From contig JAQWAU010000002.1 of assembly GCA_028707535.1 (NCBI GenBank), positions 1 to 64,000 on the forward strand: a stretch of DNA of 64,000 bases. Reading direction: 5' to 3'. The translations under genes and the position numbers were made by a program. The notes below the pieces were generated by a model. That model made no database searches and was not told the DNA's origin. It saw nothing but the letters and a program-made list of their open reading frames with translations. Positions 8,965 to 19,185 of this stretch are shown here, in pieces; position 1 is the first letter of the stretch; each line of letters begins with the position of its first letter. The stretch is from Heliobacteriaceae bacterium (lineage in GTDB: Bacteria > Bacillota > Desulfitobacteriia > Heliobacteriales > Heliobacteriaceae).

Positions 8965-9555
8965 ATGCGATTAAAAGGAAGGTCCATCGGGTTCGCTGTC
9001 ACGGGATCTCATTGCACAATCACCAAGGTTCTCCCAGTGGTCAAACAGCTGGTTGAAGTCGAGGGAGCCCGGGTAACGCCTGTTTTCTCCGAAGCTGTCG
9101 CCTATACAGATACCAGATTTGGATCACCTAAATCATGGAAAGAAAATTTCGAACGGCTTACCGGGAATAAAGTGCTTTGTTCTATTACCGAAACAGAGCC
9201 GATTGGTCCGCATAAGCTCTTGGATGTGCTTGTGGTAGCCCCGTGTACGGGCAATACTGTGGCGAAGCTGGCTCATGCGATTACGGATTCCGCTGTTTTG
9301 ATGGCCGTGAAAGCACAGTTGCGTAATTCCCGTCCGGTGGTGCTGGCACTTTCCACCAATGATGGTTTGGGAGCCAACTTAAAAAACCTTGGTTTGGTGA
9401 TGAACTTCAAGAATATTTTTCTGGTACCTTTCGGTCAGGATAATCCTCAGGTTAAGCCAAACTCGGTTGTTGCCCGGATGGAATTGATTCCGGCGACGAT
9501 CGTTGCAGCTTTACAAAACAAACAAATTCAGCCCGTTTTGGTCGCCTATTCGTAG
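8965..9555 (+). CDS. dpaB: Dipicolinate synthase subunit B (flavoprotein family)
   Basis: GRSIGFAVTGSHCTITKV, VVAPCTGNTVAKLAHAITDSAVLMA. Confidence 0.95.
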   Translation: MRLKGRSIGFAVTGSHCTITKVLPVVKQLVEVEGARVTPVFSEAVAYTDTRFGSPKSWKENFERLTGNKVLCSITETEPIGPHKLLDVLVVAPCTGNTVAKLAHAITDSAVLMAVKAQLRNSRPVVLALSTNDGLGANLKNLGLVMNFKNIFLVPFGQDNPQVKPNSVVARMELIPATIVAALQNKQIQPVLVAYS

Positions 9556-9592
9556 CTGGTGAGCCAACGGCGCAGACAAGGAGGCAAGTTTA

Positions 9593-10603
9593 GTGAAAAC
9601 GTACAACGTGGCAATTGTTGGTGCAACCGGGGCGGTCGGTCAGGAACTCCTTAAGGGATTGGCTGAACGGAGATTCCCGGTTGGGGAATTGCGCTTGTTG
9701 GCGAGCCAACGGTCGGCAGGCAAGAAAATGCAACACCAGGGTCGTGAACACACGATTGGGTTGACTGATGCCAACGCTTTTGCGGGTATGGATGTCGTAT
9801 TCTTTGCGGGTGGGTCGGTATCTACCCAGTTTGCCGAACCGGCAGTTGCGGCTGGGGCGGTTGTTATTGACAACTCTTCGGCGTTCCGTCTTAACCCGGA
9901 GGTACCCTTGGTGGTGCCGGAAGTCAACCCGGAGGATCTTGATTGGCACCAGGGCATTATTGCCAATCCCAACTGTTCAACGATCATTTTTGTGGTTGCT
10001 TTAAAACCATTGCACGATGAGGCAACGGTGAAGCGGGTAGTCGTATCCACTTATCAGGCGGTTTCGGGTGCCGGAAGATCGGGGATTGATGAACTCACCA
10101 GGCAAACCAACCAGATTTTGCGGGGAACGGAGGCGGAAAGGCAGGTTTTTCCTTACCCGATTGCCTTTAATTTGATCCCCCATATTGATGTATTCCAGGA
10201 AGGCAGGTATACCAAAGAAGAGTGGAAGATGGTTAAGGAGACCCAGAAGATCCTGCACGTACCGGATTTGCGGATTACGGCTACAACGGTGCGGGTTCCC
10301 GTCTACCGTAGCCATTCGGAATCGATTAATATTGAGTTTGCTCAGAAAATAACGGCGGCGAAAGCCCGGGAAGTTTTGGCCAAGGCTCCCGGTGTTGTCG
10401 TCGTTGATGATCCGGAGGAAAAAAAATATCCGATGCCCCTTTATACCTCCAATCAAGACGAGGTTTTCGTGGGCCGGATCCGGGAAGATTTTTCTGTGGA
10501 TAACGGCTTAAATATATGGGTGGTAGCCGATCAGATTCGCAAAGGGGCAGCTACCAACGCAATTCAAATTGCCGAGACGATGATTAAACGTAACTTGTTA
10601 TAG
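9593..10603 (+). CDS. asd: Aspartate-semialdehyde dehydrogenase
   Basis: VAIVGATGAVGQELLK, NPNCSTI, STYQAVSGAG; GTG start. Confidence 0.96.
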   Translation: MKTYNVAIVGATGAVGQELLKGLAERRFPVGELRLLASQRSAGKKMQHQGREHTIGLTDANAFAGMDVVFFAGGSVSTQFAEPAVAAGAVVIDNSSAFRLNPEVPLVVPEVNPEDLDWHQGIIANPNCSTIIFVVALKPLHDEATVKRVVVSTYQAVSGAGRSGIDELTRQTNQILRGTEAERQVFPYPIAFNLIPHIDVFQEGRYTKEEWKMVKETQKILHVPDLRITATTVRVPVYRSHSESINIEFAQKITAAKAREVLAKAPGVVVVDDPEEKKYPMPLYTSNQDEVFVGRIREDFSVDNGLNIWVVADQIRKGAATNAIQIAETMIKRNLL

Positions 10604-10646
10604 ACTCATCCGATGTGGCGGCCAGCACTCACCAGGAGTGAGGCTA

Positions 10647-11945
10647 TTGAGAATTGCAATTTTGAAATTCGGAGGTACTTCCTTAGGTACCAGGCAAATG
10701 CGCCGGCAAGCAATTGCGCGGGTGCAGGAAACACTGGGGACCGAGTGCCAGGTAATTGTGGTGGTTTCGGCTATGGGCCGTCTTGGGGAACCGTATGCTA
10801 CCGACACATTATTAAGTTTATTGGCGGAAAACGAGCCGGTGTTGCCGGCCAGGGAAAAAGACTTGCTCATGGCTTGTGGGGAGATTATTTCCGGGGTTAT
10901 AATTACAGCAGAATTACAGCAAGCCGGGATTGATGCTGTGTTTCTCCTTGGGGGGCAGGCCGGTATTTTAACCTCCGCCCAGTTTGGTGAAGCCCGAATA
11001 TTACGGGTAGAACCGGAACGAATTTACGAAGGGTTACGGCAGGGAAAGGTTGTCGTCGTTGCCGGTTTCCAGGGAGTGGACAAAAGCGGGGAGATGACTA
11101 CCTTGGGCCGGGGGGGCAGTGATACGACTGCAGTGGCCCTAGGAGCAGCGGTTAAGGCGGAAATAGTGGATATTTTTACTGATGTGGAAGGAGTCATGAC
11201 TGCCGATCCCCGGCTGGTAGCTGATGCCCGGATTCTCCACTGGGTGTCATATCAGGAAGTGTGTCAATTCGCCCATGAAGGGGCGAAAATTATTCATCCG
11301 CGGGCTGTCGAAATTGCGATGCAAAGCCATGTGACCGTACGGGTTAGAAGTACCAGGTCGGCTGGGACCGGGACCTTGATCTGCGGCCCACCGGGAGAAG
11401 GGGGCAGTTTGGATTTTCACCCGGACCACCTAATTACAGGCATTGCTCATACTAACCACATTTCGCAGATTAAAATCGCCATTGGGCAGGACCAAGACCC
11501 TTTGGTGGTAGAACTTGCCGTTTTTCAAGCATTATCCCAAGCGGGAATTAGCATTGACTTTATCAATGTTAGTCCTGCGGGAATTATTTTTACGGTTCCG
11601 GATGGTTTGGCCGCTAAGGTTGTAGCGATTCTGCAGGCGATGGAAATAAAGCCCCGGGTTGTTTCAACTTGTGCTAAAGTGGCCGTTGTTGGAATTAACA
11701 TGACCGGTGTCCCCGGGGTTATGGCGCAAATTGTGCAAGCCTTAAACCATGAAAAGATTCCGATTTTGCAATCGGCAGACTCCTATACGACTATTTGGTG
11801 CCTGATTGATGAGTGTTACTTGCCACAGGCGGTAAACGCGTTACACCGGCAGTTTTGCCTTGGTGATGATTATCGTTCACATGAGCAAAGGGGCGAACAT
11901 GATGGTCTTTGGAAGAGTAATTACCGCAATGGTGACCCCGTTTAA
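10647..11945 (+). CDS. dapG: Aspartate kinase (DapG-type)
   Basis: [30 protein letters not shown], two ACT regions; TTG start 8 nt after AGGAG (track start GTG 10638). Confidence 0.9.
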   Translation: MRIAILKFGGTSLGTRQMRRQAIARVQETLGTECQVIVVVSAMGRLGEPYATDTLLSLLAENEPVLPAREKDLLMACGEIISGVIITAELQQAGIDAVFLLGGQAGILTSAQFGEARILRVEPERIYEGLRQGKVVVVAGFQGVDKSGEMTTLGRGGSDTTAVALGAAVKAEIVDIFTDVEGVMTADPRLVADARILHWVSYQEVCQFAHEGAKIIHPRAVEIAMQSHVTVRVRSTRSAGTGTLICGPPGEGGSLDFHPDHLITGIAHTNHISQIKIAIGQDQDPLVVELAVFQALSQAGISIDFINVSPAGIIFTVPDGLAAKVVAILQAMEIKPRVVSTCAKVAVVGINMTGVPGVMAQIVQALNHEKIPILQSADSYTTIWCLIDECYLPQAVNALHRQFCLGDDYRSHEQRGEHDGLWKSNYRNGDPV

Positions 11946-12786
11946 CGAAGAATTGGCGGTTGACTACCAAGGAGCGGCGGAACTGGCCCGGTATTTGGCG
12001 GCGAATGGGTCGGACGGGATTGTCGTGGCTGGTACTACGGGGGAATCACCAACTTTAAGCACTGCGGAAAAAGTAAAACTATTTGCCGCCGTAGTAGAGG
12101 CAGTAGGTGACCGGGTAGCGGTGATTGCCGGCACGGGCAGCAACAATACTGCAGCATCCATCGCCTTGACCCGGGAAGCCGAGGCGGTTGGTGTTCATGG
12201 GGTGCTGTTGGTTGGGCCTTATTATAATAAACCACCGCAACCAGGGTATTACGAACATTTTGCCGCCATTGCCCGGGCTACTTCCCTGCCGGTCATGCTC
12301 TATAATATTCCCGGACGTACCGCAGCGAATATTTTGCCGGCAACGGTGGCCCGCCTCGCGGCAATCGATAATATTGTCGCGATTAAGGAAGCTGCCGGCT
12401 GCCTGGACCAAGTGAGCGAATTGGTGCGCATTCTACCACCCGGATTCAAGGTATATTCCGGTGATGATTCGTTAACCTTACCATTATTGTCCGTAGGTGG
12501 TTTTGGGGTGGTCAGTGTTGCTTCGCATTTTGTCGGGCAGGATCTACAGGCGATGATTGCCCATTTTTTGGCCGGTAATGTCAAAGAGGCCACGGCGATT
12601 CATTTGCGGTTATATCCGCTGCTCAAAGGCCTATTTATTGTAACTAATCCCATTCCCGTCAAAGCGGCGCTGAACCTTAGAGGCCTGCCGGCCGGGGGAT
12701 TGCGCCTACCTCTTTTGCCCGCGGCAGAAAAGGAAGTGGCCTCAATCCGGCAGTTGCTCGTTGACTACCGTTTGTTGCCGGCTTGA
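11902..12786 (+). CDS. dapA: 4-hydroxy-tetrahydrodipicolinate synthase
   Basis: [51 protein letters not shown]; true start inside the 11860 ORF (ATG 11899 or 11902), overlapping dapG. Confidence 0.96.
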   Translation: MVFGRVITAMVTPFNEELAVDYQGAAELARYLAANGSDGIVVAGTTGESPTLSTAEKVKLFAAVVEAVGDRVAVIAGTGSNNTAASIALTREAEAVGVHGVLLVGPYYNKPPQPGYYEHFAAIARATSLPVMLYNIPGRTAANILPATVARLAAIDNIVAIKEAAGCLDQVSELVRILPPGFKVYSGDDSLTLPLLSVGGFGVVSVASHFVGQDLQAMIAHFLAGNVKEATAIHLRLYPLLKGLFIVTNPIPVKAALNLRGLPAGGLRLPLLPAAEKEVASIRQLLVDYRLLPA

Positions 12787-12788
12787 GT

Positions 12789-12826
12789 AAAGAACCACTC
12801 TGCGGGGTGGTTCTTTAATTTTTGAT
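12789..12826 (+). terminator. Terminator after dapA
   Basis: AAAGAACCACTC-tgcg-GGGTGGTTCTTT then AATTTTT. Confidence 0.85.
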
Positions 12827-12864
12827 CCTGATGATGTTGTGGAAAGATAGAAAGAAGGGAAAAC

Positions 12865-12893
12865 TTGTATCCGGATCACAAACCTTGTATAAT
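12865..12893 (+). promoter_or_regulatory. Candidate sigma-A promoter for the RNase J transcript
   Basis: TTGTAT-17 nt-TATAAT. Confidence 0.6.
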
Positions 12894-13041
12894 GAAAGCA
12901 ACAGGGTTGTTCGGAGTTTTTTGCGGGGTACTTGACGGCGGTGGCGGGACCGCCGGGAGGAATTTTTTGTTTACGTAAATGATAGCAACACCCTTCCATT
13001 GCCGGGAGGGGCTTTTTGTTGTGGGAAAAAGGAGAGGTGCC

Positions 13042-14703
13042 ATGGGTGCGCGAGACAAGGTCTCGATCATCCCGTTAGGCGGGATGGGCGAAATTGGAAA
13101 AAACATGACAGTAATTAAAGTTAACCAGGAAATGGTAATAGTCGATTGTGGGGTTATGTTTCCTGAAGATGAAATGTTAGGCATCGATGTTGTTATTCCA
13201 GATGTTTCTTACTTGCTGGAAAATAAGGATATGATCCGGGGCATCGTGCTGACCCACGGTCATGAAGACCACATCGGAGCCTTGCGGTTTATTCTTAAGG
13301 ACTTACCGGTGCCGGTTTTCGGCACCAAGTTGACTTTAGCTCTGGTTAAGAATAAGCTACGGGAACAAAATATTTCTGGCGGAGTCAGCTTTTATCCGGT
13401 GAAGCCCAGAGATGTAGTGAAAATTGGCTCGATCCGGGCTGAGTTTATCCGGGTGTGCCATAATATTCCGGATGCGGTGGCTGTTGCCCTGCATACACCT
13501 GCCGGGACAATCGTGCATACCGGTGACTTTAAGTTTGACCAAACCCCGGTAGACGGCCAGCCGGTTGATTATTTCCGGTTAGCCCAATTGGGTGAAAACG
13601 GTGTACTAGCCTTGCTTTCCGATTCTACCGGGGCGGAGCGTCCGGGGTTTACTCCTTCGGAGCAAGTTGCCTTTGGCCGGTTGGAAGAGGTTTTTCGGAC
13701 GGCCAAGGGCCGGATCGTGGTTGCCACTTATGCTTCGAGTTTGTACCGCATTCAACAGACCTTTCTGATTGCTGCCCGGCATGGCCGGCAAGTAGCGGTA
13801 GTCGGCAAAGCGATACAGGAAGTTGTCGATGTGGCCTTGGCCAATGGCTACTTGGCGGTCCCCCGGGGTACCTTGTTTGAACAGAATGATTTGACCAGCA
13901 TTCCCAAAGAAAAAACGGTGATTTTGACTACCGGTCTACGAGCGGAACCACTAAGCATGATGACACGGGGCTCTTTGGCGGATACCCGGTTAGGGAACTA
14001 CCAGACAGGAGACACCGTCATTATTTCGTCTAGTCCGGTTGCGGGCAATGAACGGTCGGTTTCCCGGACGATCGATAATCTGTGTAAATTAGGGGCGGAT
14101 GTTTACCACGAAGTTGCGGGAACCCAAATTCCCGGTCATGCCGGTCAAGAAGAACTCAAGTTGATGCTAAATCTGATCCGGCCCAAATATTTTGTGCCGA
14201 TCCAAGGCGAGTACCGGATGCTGATCCGGCACACTAAATTGGCTCAAGAAGTTGGGATTTCACCAGATAAGATTTTTGTGCTTGACAATGGTCAAGTCTT
14301 GGAGTTGTCAGCAAAAAAAGCGGGCTTGACCACCAAGGTACCGGCCGGTCGGGTATTGGTTGACGGCCTTGGGGTTGGTGATGTCGGTAACATTGTTTTG
14401 CGGGACCGGCGCCAATTATCTCAGGATGGTATTCTGATCGTTGTAGTAACGATCAGTAAAGAAAATGGCCAGATTTTGGCTGGCCCGGATATGGTTTCCC
14501 GGGGTTTTGTTTACGTTCGGGAAGCCGAGGAATTAATGGAAGAAGCGAAATTGAAGGTTAAGCAGGCGTTAGATAAACAGGGCGAACGGAAGATTACCGA
14601 ATGGGTGGCCATCAAGACAAATGTGCGGGACGTTCTGTCGAAATTCCTTTACGAAAAAACCCGGCGCCGGCCGATGATTTTACCGATTATCATGGAGGTT
14701 TAA
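13042..14703 (+). CDS. Ribonuclease J
   Basis: IIPLGGMGEIGKNMTVI, LTHGHEDHIGAL metallo-beta-lactamase motif, beta-CASP region, C-terminal MILPIIMEV; ATG 13042 after GGAGAGG. Confidence 0.96.
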   Translation: MGARDKVSIIPLGGMGEIGKNMTVIKVNQEMVIVDCGVMFPEDEMLGIDVVIPDVSYLLENKDMIRGIVLTHGHEDHIGALRFILKDLPVPVFGTKLTLALVKNKLREQNISGGVSFYPVKPRDVVKIGSIRAEFIRVCHNIPDAVAVALHTPAGTIVHTGDFKFDQTPVDGQPVDYFRLAQLGENGVLALLSDSTGAERPGFTPSEQVAFGRLEEVFRTAKGRIVVATYASSLYRIQQTFLIAARHGRQVAVVGKAIQEVVDVALANGYLAVPRGTLFEQNDLTSIPKEKTVILTTGLRAEPLSMMTRGSLADTRLGNYQTGDTVIISSSPVAGNERSVSRTIDNLCKLGADVYHEVAGTQIPGHAGQEELKLMLNLIRPKYFVPIQGEYRMLIRHTKLAQEVGISPDKIFVLDNGQVLELSAKKAGLTTKVPAGRVLVDGLGVGDVGNIVLRDRRQLSQDGILIVVVTISKENGQILAGPDMVSRGFVYVREAEELMEEAKLKVKQALDKQGERKITEWVAIKTNVRDVLSKFLYEKTRRRPMILPIIMEV

Positions 14704-14774
14704 CGGCCAAAGCATGAACCTTTCCCGGGGTACACATAATGAAGTTGATCTTGTACTCAAGGGAGGGCGTGTCA

Positions 14775-15482
14775 ATGGCAGAACAACCGGGAAAAGAATC
14801 CACAGCAGATGAACAAAAAACGGAGGTTATCAAAGAACTTGGTGTAATCGAGATGCCAAAGGTGGACAGTAACATCCACTGCCTGACGATTGTTGGTCAG
14901 GTAGAAGGGCATATGGTGTTGCCGCCACAAAACAAGACAACAAAATACGAACACATCATTCCCCAGTTGGTTGCTATGGAACAGAGCAGGGAGATCGAGG
15001 GAGTTTTAATCGTTTTGAACACGGTGGGTGGGGACGTGGAGGCCGGGCTGGCCATGGCGGAAATGATTACCGGCCTGTCGAAACCTACCGTTTCCCTGGT
15101 CTTGGGCGGCGGACATTCCATCGGGGTACCGATCGCGGTGGCGGCTGATTATTCGTTTATTGCCTCGACAGCAACCATGACGATTCATCCGATCCGTTTA
15201 ACCGGCTTGGTGATCGGGGTGCCGTCAACGTTCGAGTACTTGGAAAAAATGCAGGAAAGAGTAGTAGCCTTTATTACCCGGAATTCCCGGGTAACGGTGG
15301 AAAAGTATAAGGAATTAATGTTTAAAACCGGGGAATTGACCAGAGACATCGGCACGGTAGTTGTCGGTAAAGAAGCGGTGGAGTACGGTTTGATCGATGG
15401 TGTGGGCGGAATAAGCGATGCGGTAAAAAGACTGCAGGAAATGATTGCCGCCCGTAAAGAGGAGGGGGGACTGGTGCAGTGA
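14775..15482 (+). CDS. tepA: ClpP-fold protease-like protein TepA
   Basis: [23 protein letters not shown] and [20 protein letters not shown]; located between RNase J and ylzJ/ftsK. Confidence 0.9.
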   Translation: MAEQPGKESTADEQKTEVIKELGVIEMPKVDSNIHCLTIVGQVEGHMVLPPQNKTTKYEHIIPQLVAMEQSREIEGVLIVLNTVGGDVEAGLAMAEMITGLSKPTVSLVLGGGHSIGVPIAVAADYSFIASTATMTIHPIRLTGLVIGVPSTFEYLEKMQERVVAFITRNSRVTVEKYKELMFKTGELTRDIGTVVVGKEAVEYGLIDGVGGISDAVKRLQEMIAARKEEGGLVQ

Positions 15483-15691
15483 TCCTTTATACACCGGTTC
15501 CCCCGGAAATGATCTTCGCCGGCCTGGAATCGCCTGTTCCCCAGATGGCGGTGCTGAAATTTAAAGGGAAACCGGTCATGGGTTATCAGGTAGGGGATGG
15601 TCGTTATGAATTAACCCGGGTGCTTAGCACTGATCCGGCGGACTTTCTGGACCCTGACCTGCAACCCGGCCGGCAGATTAGGCCTGATTGA
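15479..15691 (+). CDS. YlzJ-like protein
   Basis: [13 protein letters not shown] start, GTG overlapping the tepA stop, synteny before ftsK. Confidence 0.8.
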   Translation: MILYTPVPPEMIFAGLESPVPQMAVLKFKGKPVMGYQVGDGRYELTRVLSTDPADFLDPDLQPGRQIRPD

Positions 15692-15714
15692 CAGAATGGG
15701 TATGGTGATCGACT

Positions 15715-18108
15715 TTGGCTAACATGTTCGAAAAATTAAAAGAGGACCTTAAATACGAACTTGCCGGTTTGCTGGTATTGGTTATCGCGGCATTGTGTTT
15801 GGTCAGCTTGTTTACGGTGAACAACAATCCCTTAGCCGTTCCTTCAGCCGGTGCCGGTGCCGTCGGCCAGTTCCTGGCCACCATTCTTGGGGTGGTTGCG
15901 GGCCAAGGGAAAATTATCATTCCCATTTTTCTCATCTATTTTGGCGTTAAGATTATGACCCGGCGGGTGGCGGTTTTCGATAAAAACGTCGCGGGTTTTC
16001 TCTTCGGTTTTTGTTTGTGTCTGATCTTTTTTCATTTACGGTTGCCTGTAGGCCGTTCAGACTGGCAGGCTGCACTTGACGGTGATGGTGGGGGGATTGT
16101 CGGCGCCGTTTTTTCCATCGTTCTGAAGACTCTCTTCGGAACGATGGGTACATATGTTGTGCTAACCGCCGGGGCGTTGGCGGCGGTATTATTTGTATTT
16201 GATTTGTCTTTGGTAGCCTTGTGCCGTAGTCTGTTTCGCCGGTTGGGAAATGGCTATAATCGGTGCCGGGGAACACTCAGCAATTTTTTGTTCACCGTGG
16301 TCGAGGAAGAGGAGCCTGTTCCCCAATCATCCCGGCGGAAAAGAAGCCGGCAAAGAAAAGAAAAACCGGGTAACAAAGTGGAAAACAAAGCAGAATTTGC
16401 GCCCGAACCAGATCTTCCCCTGGTGATTATCGATCATGCGGAAAAAGAACTCCCTGACTGGCTGCGTGAACCGGCACGGGTGGCGCCACTACCGGAAGTG
16501 GATGGGGAAAGTGGGGAGGCGGCGGCACCGGGTAGCCAGGCAGGGGGCAGTGAACCTGGGGAACCGATGGAAAATAGGCTGGAAGACACCTTGGTGGAAG
16601 CTAAAGATGCGGTACCGGTAGTAGGGGCGAATTCATCCGGGCAACAACCAGCAGGTGGGGAGGAGTATACTTTGCCACCTTTGAGCCTGCTCAACCGTTC
16701 CTTAAGGGTTAAAAGTACCCGGATGAACCAGGATATAACGGAAAATGTCCGCATTTTGGAGGAAACCCTGGAGAGTTTCGGGGTGAAGGTAAAAGTGGTT
16801 CAGGTAAACCGGGGGCCGGTCATCACCCGGTATGAGGTACAACCCGCCCCGGGGGTTAAGGTGGCGAGAATTACCAGTTTGGCTGATGACATCGCTTTGT
16901 CCCTGGCTGCCGGTTCGGTGCGAATCGAAGTGCCGATCCCCGGAAAAGCAGCTGTTGGTATCGAGGTTCCGAATAAAGAAGTCACGGCGGTTACTTTCCG
17001 GGAGGTGCTGGAAGTCCCGGAGTTTCAGCAGTCGGCGGCTAAATTAACCATCGCCTTGGGTAAGGATATTGCCGGCACACCGATTGTGTCCGAACTTTCC
17101 CGGATGCCGCATCTCTTAATTGCCGGGGCGACGGGGGCAGGCAAAAGCGTATGTATGAACTCCCTGATTTGCAGCATTTTGTTTAAAGCCAAGCCGAGCG
17201 AAGTTAAATTTTTGATGGTAGACCCCAAAATGGTCGAGCTGACGCAGTATAATGGGATTCCACACTTAATCATACCGGTGGTTACCGATGCTAAGAAGGC
17301 CGCCATTGCCTTGAAGTGGGCGGTTAACGAAATGGAATCCCGTTATGAACTGTTTGCTGCCGCCGGGGTCAAAGATATTGTTCGCTACAATCAATTAAAA
17401 GGGCAAGAAAATCCTGATCTGGCCCAACCAGCCTTGCCTTATGTGGTAATATTGATTGATGAGCTGGCTGATTTAATGATGGTGGCGGCCGTTGATGTTG
17501 AGGATGCCATCTGCCGGCTGGCCCAGATGGCCAGGGCGGCGGGGATTCACTTGGTAGTGGCTACCCAGCGGCCCTCAGTTGATGTGATCACGGGGATTAT
17601 TAAAGCGAACATTCCATCCCGGATTGCTTTTGCAGTATCGTCCCAAACAGATTCCCGGACTATTCTCGATCAGGCGGGGGCCGAAAAGCTGTTAGGCCGT
17701 GGTGATATGTTGTTTTATCCGGTGGGGGCAAATAAACCCTTACGGTTACAGGGTTGTTATGTTTCGGACAAAGAAGTCGAAGACCTGGTAAATTTCTTAA
17801 AAACCCAGGGGATGCCGGAATATCAGGAAGGAATCATTCCTGCCGGTGATCCGGTGGAGAAACCGGTCGTCGAAGATGATGAGCTGTTCGTCGAAGCGGT
17901 TAAGGTATTGGTGGATAGTGGCCAGGCTTCCATTTCCATGTTGCAACGACGTTTGCGGATTGGTTATGCCCGGGCGGCCCGCTTGATCGACATCATGGAA
18001 CAGCGGGGCATTGTAGGCGGTTATGAAGGCAGTAGACCACGGGAAATATTGATCAACCAGGCCCAATTTGAGGCGCGTTACGGGTCACCGGGAAAAACCG
18101 GCAGTTAA
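15715..18108 (+). CDS. DNA translocase FtsK/SpoIIIE
   Basis: Four N-terminal TM segments, Walker A IAGATGAGKSVCMN, IDELADLMMVA, ATQRPSVDVITGIIKANIPSRIAF, C-terminal gamma wHTH. Confidence 0.97.
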   Translation: MANMFEKLKEDLKYELAGLLVLVIAALCLVSLFTVNNNPLAVPSAGAGAVGQFLATILGVVAGQGKIIIPIFLIYFGVKIMTRRVAVFDKNVAGFLFGFCLCLIFFHLRLPVGRSDWQAALDGDGGGIVGAVFSIVLKTLFGTMGTYVVLTAGALAAVLFVFDLSLVALCRSLFRRLGNGYNRCRGTLSNFLFTVVEEEEPVPQSSRRKRSRQRKEKPGNKVENKAEFAPEPDLPLVIIDHAEKELPDWLREPARVAPLPEVDGESGEAAAPGSQAGGSEPGEPMENRLEDTLVEAKDAVPVVGANSSGQQPAGGEEYTLPPLSLLNRSLRVKSTRMNQDITENVRILEETLESFGVKVKVVQVNRGPVITRYEVQPAPGVKVARITSLADDIALSLAAGSVRIEVPIPGKAAVGIEVPNKEVTAVTFREVLEVPEFQQSAAKLTIALGKDIAGTPIVSELSRMPHLLIAGATGAGKSVCMNSLICSILFKAKPSEVKFLMVDPKMVELTQYNGIPHLIIPVVTDAKKAAIALKWAVNEMESRYELFAAAGVKDIVRYNQLKGQENPDLAQPALPYVVILIDELADLMMVAAVDVEDAICRLAQMARAAGIHLVVATQRPSVDVITGIIKANIPSRIAFAVSSQTDSRTILDQAGAEKLLGRGDMLFYPVGANKPLRLQGCYVSDKEVEDLVNFLKTQGMPEYQEGIIPAGDPVEKPVVEDDELFVEAVKVLVDSGQASISMLQRRLRIGYARAARLIDIMEQRGIVGGYEGSRPREILINQAQFEARYGSPGKTGS

Positions 18109-18131
18109 ACAAGCGGGGAAGGAGCGAACCG

Positions 18132-19082
18132 GTGGTGAACCGATGGCGACTACTTATACTAGGACTGATCTTAATTCTGTTAACCGCTGGTTGCCGGCCG
18201 GCGTCACCACCGGTGACCACAAACCAGGAGTTCACCGGTAGTGGTACGGTACCGGTACTAATTGGCGCCATTCGGGCAAGCACAAACACACCTGCCGCGA
18301 TGGCGAATGACGAATTAACAGCGGTTATGCGTCAAGCTAAACGTAAATACGGGGTCCAGGTGCAAGTGATTTCTCCTGCTGATTTTTTGACCTTGGAAGA
18401 GGCCTTGAAGTATTTTGGTGAAAACCAAGCTAAAGGGGTATTGGTGGCCGAGCCGGAAGCAGCAGCCTTGCTACCGGCAATCCGGGAGCATTATCCGGAA
18501 ACCAGGTTTGAAATGCTGGCCGCAGGGGAGACCTTACCGGTTAAGGATCTGGCTACCGGGGTGTATCTCGCCGGTTCCTTGGCGGGCCATTTGGTTCCCC
18601 AAGGCAATCTGACGGCTATTTTCCCGCCGGATAAACCGGGATTAGCCGCCCTGGAGCCGGTGCTCCGGGCAGGAATTTTAGGCAGCAATTCTCAAGCGGT
18701 ATTAACGATTGCTGCGGGTGGTAGTGAGAATGTTACGGGTGACCTTTTTATTGCCATGCATCCGGCGGTACCTGCCAAAACACCGGCGCAAGGAATTGCT
18801 GTTTTAACCGGACCAAATCCGGGGACAGCCGGTTTCTGGGTAGTACAGAACAGCAGTATTGCGCAAGGGACCATTGCCAACCAAGTAGAAAAAATGTTCC
18901 AACCGGAAACCCGGCAGCCAAACGCCGGGGCCTTGGCGTGGGAAGTTTATTACGCCGATAAAAGGGAAGGGCAAAACCGGGGAGCCGTAGTAAAAAAACC
19001 GTTACCTCCCGAACTGGCGGAAAAAATAGAGGAAATTCGTCAAGAACTTCAAACAGGAGCGATCAATTTGCCGAACTTTTAG
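18132..19082 (+). CDS. Putative BMP/Med-like periplasmic-binding lipoprotein
   Basis: Lipobox LLTAGC; binding-protein-like pattern; weak family recognition. Confidence 0.5.
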   Translation: MVNRWRLLILGLILILLTAGCRPASPPVTTNQEFTGSGTVPVLIGAIRASTNTPAAMANDELTAVMRQAKRKYGVQVQVISPADFLTLEEALKYFGENQAKGVLVAEPEAAALLPAIREHYPETRFEMLAAGETLPVKDLATGVYLAGSLAGHLVPQGNLTAIFPPDKPGLAALEPVLRAGILGSNSQAVLTIAAGGSENVTGDLFIAMHPAVPAKTPAQGIAVLTGPNPGTAGFWVVQNSSIAQGTIANQVEKMFQPETRQPNAGALAWEVYYADKREGQNRGAVVKKPLPPELAEKIEEIRQELQTGAINLPNF

Positions 19083-19087
19083 GTATT

Positions 19088-19117
19088 TTGACATGCCGAA
19101 AGGTAAAATGATATACT
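19088..19117 (+). promoter_or_regulatory. Candidate sigma-A promoter for selU
   Basis: TTGACA-18 nt-TATACT. Confidence 0.65.
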
Positions 19118-19185
19118 TTAGCTGGATGTAAAAACAACCCATACAGGTGGGAATTTGGGGCTTCGAAGGGAAGACCAGGAAATAG

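Noticed and set aside
12892-12978. 28-codon ORF in the RNase J leader
   Set aside because: Its ATG overlaps the -10 hexamer, so it would lie upstream of the expected transcription start.
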